Below are positions 56,691-64,000 of a stretch of DNA of 64,000 nucleotides, piece by piece; the stretch's first letter is position 1, and the number at the start of each line of letters is the position of its first letter. Under the pieces are notes generated by a model that was not told the origin of the DNA, searched no databases, and saw nothing but the letters and a program-made list of their open reading frames with translations. The position numbers were made by a program, and so were the translations under genes. This DNA is from Butyriboletus loyo (taxonomy: Eukaryota; Basidiomycota; Agaricomycetes; Boletales; Boletaceae): NCBI GenBank assembly GCA_038093515.1, contig JBBPSI010000008.1:186001-250000 (forward strand), given 5' to 3'.

Positions 56691-59600
56691 TCACAGAATC
56701 CGATTGAAGTCCGGTAAAGAATCAGCAGGCGAATGAGGTATGACACTACCCGTCAGGCTTCTCAGACCTCCTGAAGGGAAGGGTGCTGCAGAAACAAGAC
56801 TCGTTGAGCGGGGCCGTGTAATATCCACAGACACGACGTGTTGTGCAGGGTCGAGCGTCGGTGCAGGTGGACTTACTGGGGCACGAATCTGTTGCTGGAG
56901 GAGCGAACTGGCCGTTATCAATACATCCACTTCGCTGGATAAAGGCCCTGTGATCTCAACAGCCTGTGCAACGGCAGACTGCGTGGCTACAGACACTTCG
57001 TTCACAGTGACTTGAGTGGCCGCGGGTGGCGGAGGTAGCAAGCCGGCGGATATCTGACAGGCTACTGCAGCGGATCGATCAGCAGCTACTTGTCGAGCCG
57101 CCTGTAACACAACCTGCTGTGCAGCCACCGCCAAGACATTTGTCTGCAGTGGCGTATCGGATCGCTGTCCTGATACTTCCTGGTCGAATGCCTGTGCGGT
57201 GACCGTGAGGACGTGTTGTTGCTTCGCAAGGGCCTGTAGTTCTGGAAAATGTTCGTTGGACACCGTCGATGCAATAACCTGAGATTGGGCTTCCTGGGCA
57301 ACGCGTTGGGCGGCTGTCGTCAACACCTGCATAACTTGAGCGTCATGACTCGCAACCGGAGGGGCTATGGATGATGTCGTCGCCGATCTCAGTGATCTAA
57401 AATGATACTTTACGTGAGGGTAGCGGCGGCGATATCAGTGAGAACTGACCTAGGCGGTGCTATTTGGGGGGTACTCATGTCGCCAGATATACGCCTGGTT
57501 TTGTAAATGTCACCGTTCATGGAGCTTCGCCTGGGAGCGGGGAAGGAATCATCGAGTGTGGATATGGGAGCAATACTGAGGTGAAAACTCTGTGCGAGTT
57601 GCTCCTCGGTATTGTCTTGTATGAACTATGAATGACGGTAAGAGTTGATAGCGTTTTGTGGAAATGGAGACCCACTCTGGCCACCACTGTTATCTCACAA
57701 CTTTCTGCATCGGGCGGTGGTGTGCCTTGCAAAACGTCATCCTCCCATGACAGCCATGATGGAAGGAACGGGGAACTGTAAGTGACTTGTAGGTTTGTGC
57801 GCGACGCCTGTGGATCCCAGATACGAGGTGCCCAACTCCACCGTAGTCCCACATATGCCACGCTTGGTGGTGATCCAGCAACCCGACGGTGAAAGGGTCG
57901 GAACGTCCAACTTCCGTCCGAAAGTTTCCTTGCATCTATATTCCAGATGTGGTTGCCTTTTGACTTCGTTTTTTTTCCTTCTTCGTTGAAGCGTGAGATG
58001 TACGGTTGGTTCCAAAGATAGGTTCGAATCTATGATGATCTCAGGGTGAGTGCTCGGTTCGGGTCCATGGTAGACATAGGCTAACCTTTTTCATGGGAAT
58101 TTTGTCTTCCGGATAGCCTTGCCGAGCGAGCTGCAGGGTCACAGTCAATGAGGAATCTATTCATCCAAATAGCCTAGGAGGCTTGCCTCTTCTAAAAACG
58201 CATTCGTGAACGCTTGTATCCGGAATTTGAACGGGCGAAAGTCAGGAGATTCGTCCAAGCGTTGCATCTTTTTAGCCATCAAGGTTTGGTGTATCGGCTC
58301 CCCTTTAGCATCTGTCGCTTCCACTGCAAACGCGGTGAGTCGGCTGTGCAACTATTCGTACCTGTATGCTTACGATTGGCGCAAATATTGTTCAGGAATT
58401 CAAAAAAGATACGATCCACTTCCGCATAATACTCCTGTGGTACCTCATTTGCATGATTCGAAGTAGTAAGATTCTCAGTAGATTTTCGCGTCAGCAACAC
58501 ACTCGAACGGTTGTTATGAGCGGCGAAAGGTCGGGATACCAGGACCTGGGCCTGGGGAGAAATTCTCGGGTTGTGTCCGGAAGAATCGGGGCTCTGTGAC
58601 TGAGAGCAATCCCCGCCGTCTGAATCCAAATCGTTCTCCCCTTCCTGAGATGATGTGGGACTGTGAGCGACCTGTTTTGCCGCTGATGTAGAGAAAGAAG
58701 ATTGAAGAAAATCAAGCGCTTCGGTGACGGGGGGCACCTCGGGTAGACCAAAAGTAAGAGTGTTATTGTTCGTAAATGAACTTGATCGTGATACTCGGCC
58801 AATTGGCGGGCTGATTCCCGCCCCTCCTACCGTGATTGGGCGTGATTGCGAAGATGCTGTAGCAAATGTTCCAGTTGACGAAAATTGCAAAGGGGATAAA
58901 CCTGTGCTTGTGCTGGGTATAGGCTGAAAGCTAATGCCAGTAGTGATTGAGCTTCCGGAGAGCGAATGTTGATGAGTCCTTGGCGGTATGGCTGCAGTTG
59001 TCCCATCTGGCCACGATGTTCGAACTGGAGTGGAGAAATGGCCTGGATGGACGATGGTTGATGACAAGGGAGACGTGGAAATGAAGTCTGCGGATGCGGT
59101 AGGTGCTGAGGTAGCCGGGATGGAAAATGCCATTCCTGGTACAGATGATAGTGTTCGTTGATGAGAAAGCATATTGAAAGCGCTGTGCGGCAGACCTGCG
59201 GAACTCGTGGGGCGTGAAGCAGGCTCTGCAGGAGGATTGGATGAAATAAAGGACACGAGCGAGGGAACGGTAGCCGGCGGAAACGACGGAGGGTTTGTGA
59301 TCGGCTGAGGCATGAAGTGAAGTGAATCTTCCTGGGGCTCCATTTTCAAAGCCTTCATGGCGCGATCACCTGGGACGGATGATGCACAACGCTTGCGGGA
59401 CAAATCGGAGGTATCTGATATGCTTTGTGAGTCCACTGCACCCAAATCTGCATAGCCCGAGGAGAAATGGATGACGGTCTGTTCGGTGTCATGTATAGTA
59501 GTCATTGTCGGATGACGAGTCGGCGAAGGAATTGGTGCAGGTATTGAGGAACCCGAGAAATGGTTTGGGGAAGACCTCTGAGAGTTGGGAAGTGTGTCAG

Positions 59601-60268
59601 TTATCTTTGTAGCAGCAATGAGTTCTGAAACCAAAGCGATGGTCTTCCTGAGCTCGTCAATCCTGGCATTTGCCTCCAAACCCTGCCCCAGCGAACAAGC
59701 AGCACTCGCGGACTGGGCCGTTTGCGCAATGCTGTGTGGCACAGCAATCTGAGCGACTGCTCAATCACGGAGAGCACCCATTGGGGACTTACTTATTCAA
59801 CATGTCACCGACGACCATGAGGTGGGGGCCGCCGGGTGTGTCTGGGGAGCCATCTCGCCTCTTCAAGCGGGAATCGACCATGTCCGGGGGAGGGAAGAGA
59901 AAGCCAGATTCCTGGCCCGAGGGCAGAGGGGCGCCACTAAGAGGAGAGAAGCTCATATCGGAGGCGGAGTTAACCAAGGTGCTCGAAGTGGATCCGACGG
60001 CGGAGACGGGGGTGCTCAGGGATATTGCGGACGCCACGGAGGATGTTGGGGGGGGGATGACTGGGGCGGAGGCGAGCGAAAAAGCGGGGGCGATAGCAAG
60101 CAGTGCGGGGGACTGGGAGCTGGAGCCCGAGCTGGAGCTCTTTGGGGAGTGGAGGGAGAGGTGGCTGTCGAGCTTAGGGGCAGCAGGGAATCGGAGAGAA
60201 GGAAGAGGGAAATCCGATATAAAGCCTGGAGCTGGTGCACGGGAAGATGTGGATGCGGGGAGGTCCAT
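56691..60268 (-). CDS. Large regulator candidate, MedA/DUF7082-like, with Ser/Pro-rich regions
   Basis: About 1,000 aa, 6-8 exons. The N-terminal exon is Ser/Pro-rich (ATG 60268 is the first clear in-frame start; the frame is open farther 5') and carries DSRLKRRDGSPDTPGGPHLM. A GTAAGT intron joins GDMLN to NIAQTAQSASAACSLGQGLE and RIDELRKTIALVSELIAATK (helical). A long Ser/Thr/Pro region follows, then the conserved core: EVPQEYYAEVDRIFFEFLNN, LDATDAKGEPIHQTLMAKKM, RPFKFRIQAFTNAFLEEL, LWNQPYISRFNEEGKKTKSK and GNHIWNIDARKL. After this RIWDPQASRTNLQVTYSSPF and LPSWLSWEDDVLQGTPPPDA look like an Ig/cadherin-type beta fold. The Ala/Gln/Val-rich tail (AAQQVVLQAARQVAADRSAA) ends at 56691. From memory the core resembles MedA (Medusa) developmental regulators; that link is unproven. 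Intron 58131-58186 is GC-AG. Confidence 0.6.
58131..58186 (-). other. GC-AG intron in the MedA-like gene
   Basis: Junction GAAGAG|GCAAGC...CCTGCAG|CTCGCT gives NAFLEE-LARQGYPEDKIPMKK in frame. No GT occurs within 25 nt downstream of the donor, and read-through meets a stop after about 10 codons. Length 56 nt. Confidence 0.78.
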
Positions 60269-60760
60269 GGGTGTCAGAGGAATAGCCGGGGGAGAGGGAT
60301 CGGGGAGAAGGGAAGGTGATTGGGCGCGAATGGGGGGAGGAGGATGGGAGAGGGGGAAAGGAAGAGTGAAAATGGGAGAGGGAGAGAGAGAAGGACCGCA
60401 GCTGAGCGTCGAACGGCGGACGAGGACGCGGATGAGGACATGCAACTCGCCTGCAGGTTCGATTTCGGTCACATAAATTCTGTCACAGGCACAAAATCAA
60501 GCATCAAAATTGAAAACATTTTCCTAATCAACTTTGCCCGACCCTTTGCCTTTTCTGATCATTTCATACCGTATTAGATATTACATAATCCCTCGCCCTC
60601 TCGGAAGCCAATCCGCCACGTCGACAGCAGGTCGTGCTCTTATTTATAGTATTATTTATCGACTCGCTCTGCGTCCCTCCGCCTCGCCCGCACAGCGTGG
60701 TGGATCAATCAGCCCATGCCCTCACCTCTTCGTAACATCCCACATCTCCGGTTGCTAGCG
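60269..60760. other. Upstream region of the MedA-like gene
   Basis: The MedA-like frame stays open to 60472 without an ATG, so 60269-60472 may be coding in a longer isoform or leader. 60480-60760 separates it from the LUC7 stop; no feature recognised. Confidence 0.4.
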
Positions 60761-62011
60761 TCAGTACCGTCTGCCACGTCCGGGTGATCTTGACCGATCT
60801 CGATCTCTTCGTCGATCACTGTAAACATGGCGTGAATACCTCAAACAATCCACAACACGCATACACTCACTCGTATCGAGAGGACGAGTGTCTGTCGTAC
60901 ACTCTCTCCCGGTCTCGGTCCCGCTCGTCACGTAGCGCCCGGTGTTCCCCTCCACGTTCGCCTCCAGGCCGTGCCAACCCACCCACTGCCCCCCCTGATG
61001 GAGCAGCGGAAGACGGAGGCACCATCTTGCGCTTCTCTCGGTCTTCCCGAAATTTGGAAAGCATGTTGCGCAGCTCGTGGTAGCCCAGATGCATCTATAA
61101 AACACGTGACATCACTTCCAAATCAGGCCCTGCAGTCATTCGCATACCTTGCCTCCAAAGTGGTCTGCCAGCCGCCGATCGGAGTCCAACACAGACAGGT
61201 AGGCACCGCAAACATCACACACACGAAGCTTTTGATGCCCAGAAGCGCCAGACGTGTCCGTCAACTGCTGAAGCTCCCGCTACGTACCAGCCAAAACGTC
61301 AGCCTCGACGACCAATCCAGGCTCGCCATGACTGACCTCCTTTTCCGCCTTTTCGCTCTTCAGTGCCTCGATGGCTGCCATCTCTCGCATGGACTCCTCC
61401 ACCTTTCCTTGCTCACCTATGAGAAAAACGAGTTAGTGTCTGCTTTTAGCCCACCATGAATGTGACCAACCCAGGGTCTCGATCTTCTCTGTCCCACCCT
61501 GAATCGCCAACTCAATCTCTGCAATTTCCCTCATTAAATTCGTCGTTTTCGCATTCTCTTCAGGAGTCTTTTCAAGTCTGCGGTGTGCAGCCCTGATTCG
61601 CCTGTCACATTCATCAACGAACGCGAAGATGTTCGACTCATATTCCATTTGAAATCGTGCAAAAATGGGGTCGTTCGCATTCGCCTCGCGTGCTTGCAAA
61701 AATTCAGTCTTCAGTCGCTCTGTGTGTGATTTTGGACACGCCCCCAGGTCCATTTTCTGTGTGACGGCTACTACCTAGTCTTGTCAATCTTGGAATGTGC
61801 TTACGCACCGTGTTGGTGAACAAGGCATGTGGACATGTACCACATAAAAAGTTCCGGCAGACCTTTTCGTCGGACCATACCAAATTGGCGTTGGCGACGC
61901 CCATGGCTTCTGGGCCCATCATTTGCTGTGAGGGTGTTATGAATGTGTACACAGGGTGGCAAAAAGACGTACCTCCAAGAGCTTCCTCTGCATCTCAGCA
62001 AGACGTCCCAT
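60761..62011 (-). CDS. LUC7: U1 snRNP-associated splicing protein LUC7
   Basis: U1 snRNP component that helps choose 5' splice sites. ATG 62011: MGRLAEMQRKLLEQMMGPEA, NANLVWSDEKVCRNFLCGTC, PHALFTNTKMDLGACPKSHT (first zinc finger, CCCH), ERLKTEFLQAREANANDPIF, ARFQMEYESNIFAFVDECDR, RIRAAHRRLEKTPEENAKTT (long coiled coil), EIELAIQGGTEKIETLGEQ, MREMAAIEALKSEKAEKE. Second zinc finger (C2H2): LRVCDVCGAYLSVLDSDRRL, ADHFGGKMHLGYHELRNMLS. The RS-like tail reads RALRDERDRDRERVYDRHSS and DRDRSRSPGRGRRY, stop 60761. Six introns. About 300 aa. Both fingers and the RD/RS tail fit LUC7. Confidence 0.95.
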
Positions 62012-62634
62012 GTTGGCGTAATTAACAGTATTTTGTAAATTCTTCAAGTACCCAGGGTGGGTATGTTGATGGTCGAAGCTGAAGTGTTTATTTGTCATTG
62101 TGTAGCAAGGCCTTCTAAAATAAATACCAATAAACAAAGCCCGCCATAGCTCCCTGAACATCATCTAGCATACGGCGATTTTTTCGACGATATATCTGGC
62201 CATAATATATCGTTGCTATACTAATTCCCTGGGTTCCTTCAGAACTAGTTTTCTGTGTATCTACAAACGCCGTCTTCCAGGAACGAATCACCTCTCTCGA
62301 ATATGAGACACCCACTTGGATTTCCGCTGACATCTGTCACGCCACGTCGGTTCTGCGCATTGGCCTTCGTATCAACACGTTCAAGGTCCGGAACACTATT
62401 TGCCGCCGGGTCTTGACTCAATTGATAGCCACGGACTCATCGCAACATTACGCTATCGATCGTCACGCGATTGTGGGATGTCCTAAACAGTAGTGACACA
62501 GACCAATGCGCTGTATTAGGTAGGTATGCATGCATGGAACATGATGGAATGATGTGTAGCACGGTGACAAGTGATGATGTAGTAACAAGAATGATACAGT
62601 GCAACGTGGGGAGGATCGATCCTTGAATGCTGAC
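62012..62634. other. Intergenic, LUC7 promoter side
   Basis: About 620 bp between the LUC7 start and the stop of the next minus-strand gene. No feature recognised; no tRNA-like cloverleaf found. Confidence 0.45.
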
Positions 62635-64000
62635 TTAGTTTGTATGACCACGACCACGGCCTCGACCTCGACCGCGACCACGTCCCCAAGTCTTGCCACG
62701 CTCTCCATTTTCACGCGGTCGCCGAAATGGATCAGCGATACCATTCTGCATCGAAACAGGGGTCGCGTCTGGCGAAGGCCGCGGCTGGGCAGCGCGGTGT
62801 GTATCGGTTTTCGGACGACTTCTTCCCCGTCCTCTTGGGTGCAAACCTTCTCGGGGACCCGAGGATCCGCGCAGAGGTTGGGCTTTGTTAGTCGAAGGAC
62901 TGCTCTCCTGCGTGGGGACTTTAGGAGTGGGTGGGGGCGTGAAACCACCATAACTCATCAAAAGGTTTTGGATCTCCGTATACTTCATGCTGTCGTTACT
63001 CATCTTCTTCAGTAACGTCTGCTTACCCTCCAGGGATGTGACCTCCGTCCAGGCGTTACCAGTATCCTGGCTCGTTGCAAGACCCCTGTCAAGAATCATC
63101 CACACCACTTCAGGTTCGGCGGTGTCCAGTGCAATGGAAAGAAGCGACTTTGGAGGCGGAAGGTAATAGATAGCATCATGATCCACCTGCTTCGGGTCAT
63201 ATGACTCAAAGAAATATTTAAGAATCTGGACATGGCCATGGTGCAGAGCGACATGAAATGCCGAAAGTCCCGATGAATTACGTTCCTCAGGATCAGCACC
63301 TAAGGGACAAGCGTCAGGATTTGCTACAATCCAACGGTCATTAAAAGTGCATGGGCTCACTGTGGCCATCAAGCCATTCGACCAACTCGGCATCACCATT
63401 CTGCGCAGCAATATGCGACAACGTCTGCATTGGGTCTTCGGGGTGTACTGCGACGTAATTCTCGCAGCCCATCTTGATTTCCCCGCCGGCAGGATCGACT
63501 CCATCTTCCCACACACTTTTCTTGACTTTGGAAGCTTCTCCAGCACGTGCAGATGCAAATGTGGCCGATCGCAAGGTTTGAACACGTTGCTGCTGGAATT
63601 GTGCCGTTTCAGCGGCTTTTTTGCGCCGGCTCTCGGCTTCTGCTTTCCTGAAAGCTGCCTTTGCTCTCTGCCGTTCCTCAGCCTCCTTACGTTCTGATTT
63701 AGTTGATTAGTAGTAACACTTCATGTGACGTTAGGGATGCTGTTGACACACCCTTTTCGCGCATTCGCGCTTCGAACGCCTTGCGCTCTGCCTTTTGTTG
63801 GGCCCTGCGGACTTCTGCTCGTTCCCTCTCTTCTCTCATACGTTTTAGGCGAGCTTCATATTCTTCCTGAGTCTCAGGGGCGTCTCTGGGACGATAACGG
63901 CGTGTGTCCTCTACGGGCGGTAGTTGACATCAAAGGTTAGTCAAGACCAGCGTGATAGGACATGGCGGGCATACGGGTATGAGTGTAACCGCGCCCAGTG
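62635..64000 (-). CDS. Ankyrin-repeat protein with RG-rich tail, 5' end outside window
   Basis: Enters from the right edge. The charged N-terminal part in view is helical: RYRPRDAPETQEEYEARLKR, MREEREREAEVRRAQQKAER, KERKEAEERQRAKAAFRKAE. Then SATFASARAGEASKVKKSVW, EDGVDPAGGEIKMGCENYVA and ankyrin-type units: MQTLSHIAAQNGDAELVEWL, ADPEERNSSGLSAFHVALHH, GHVQILKYFFESYDPKQVDH, PKSLLSIALDTAEPEVVWMI, LDRGLATSQD. A segment with EGKQTLLKKMSNDSMKYTEI precedes a proline-rich linker and an RG-rich end (RGRGRGRGRGRGH), stop 62635. Introns were placed where the frame shifts (near 63295-63345, 63690-63750, 63920-63970). Ankyrin and RG parts are clear; the family is not recognised. RG tails often bind RNA. 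Confidence 0.75.

Noticed and set aside
58010..58035. GGTTCGAATCT, a tRNA T-loop-like motif on the plus strand
   Set aside because: It lies inside the conserved coding segment ISRFNEEG of the MedA-like gene on the minus strand, and no A box or acceptor stem is found around it.
59789..60472. Separate Ser/Pro-rich gene upstream of the MedA-like gene
   Set aside because: A consensus GTAAGT donor and ACACAG acceptor join it in frame (GDMLN to NIAQTAQS), so it is treated as the first exon of the same gene.

Overview
This is 64 kb of nuclear DNA from a filamentous basidiomycete. The case rests on gene content and gene structure. Almost every gene is split by many short spliceosomal introns (about 50-60 nt, GTRNGT...AG). 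Genes are packed on both strands. Several families are typical of Agaricomycetes: a DUF7918 protein, an F-box/LRR protein, a small signal-peptide-plus-one-TM glycoprotein and degraded WD40-repeat sequence. No bacterial, plasmid, phage, CRISPR or tRNA features were seen. Exon joins below were made by hand from reading frame, splice sites and family conservation, so inner exon boundaries are approximate, while starts and stops were checked base by base where possible.

Layout. 1-2.9 kb (minus): the 5' two thirds of cyclase-associated protein CAP/Srv2 (runs off the left edge), a mitochondrial class-I release-factor-like GGQ protein and the LYR protein Mzm1. 3.6-6.8 kb (plus): linker histone H1 and an EI24-family membrane protein. 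7.0-12.7 kb: tRNA-splicing endonuclease subunit SEN34 (minus), SGNH esterase IAH1 (plus) and the mitotic phosphatase CDC25 (plus). 12.7-16.8 kb is a gene-poor interval with a broken WD40-repeat relic. 16.8-22.6 kb (minus): splicing factor SPF45/RBM17 and RAD54. RAD54 shares a 119-bp promoter with a chromodomain-SET H3K9 methyltransferase (Clr4/SUV39 type). That gene is followed on the plus strand by a vacuolar PQ-loop transporter and a LisH-CTLH-CRA protein. 28.6-31.3 kb (minus): an unrecognised LRR-like protein and ribosomal protein uL30/RPL7. RPL7 has a 16-nt microexon and a long intron holding a box C/D snoRNA candidate.

31.7-44.8 kb: membrane glycoprotein, aldo/keto reductase, F-box/LRR protein, CHMP7-like ESCRT-III protein, OTU1 deubiquitinase, APE1-type AP endonuclease and DUF7918 protein. 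45.2-56.4 kb: SAM37/metaxin, TAF7, GPI-transamidase subunit GAA1 (minus) and a large USP48-like deubiquitinase. 56.7-64 kb (minus): a large MedA-like regulator candidate, U1 snRNP protein LUC7 and an ankyrin/RGG protein that runs off the right edge.

Most genes are single-copy housekeeping genes, and the window is not one pathway. Local structure is more informative. Cell-cycle MCB-like motifs sit in the histone H1 and the RAD54/methyltransferase intergenic regions. Co-directional pairs are separated by only 72-87 nt (CHMP7-OTU1, MZM1-release factor, methyltransferase-PQ-loop). One convergent pair, OTU1/APE1, is 18 bp apart. Four introns appear to use GC instead of GT at the donor.
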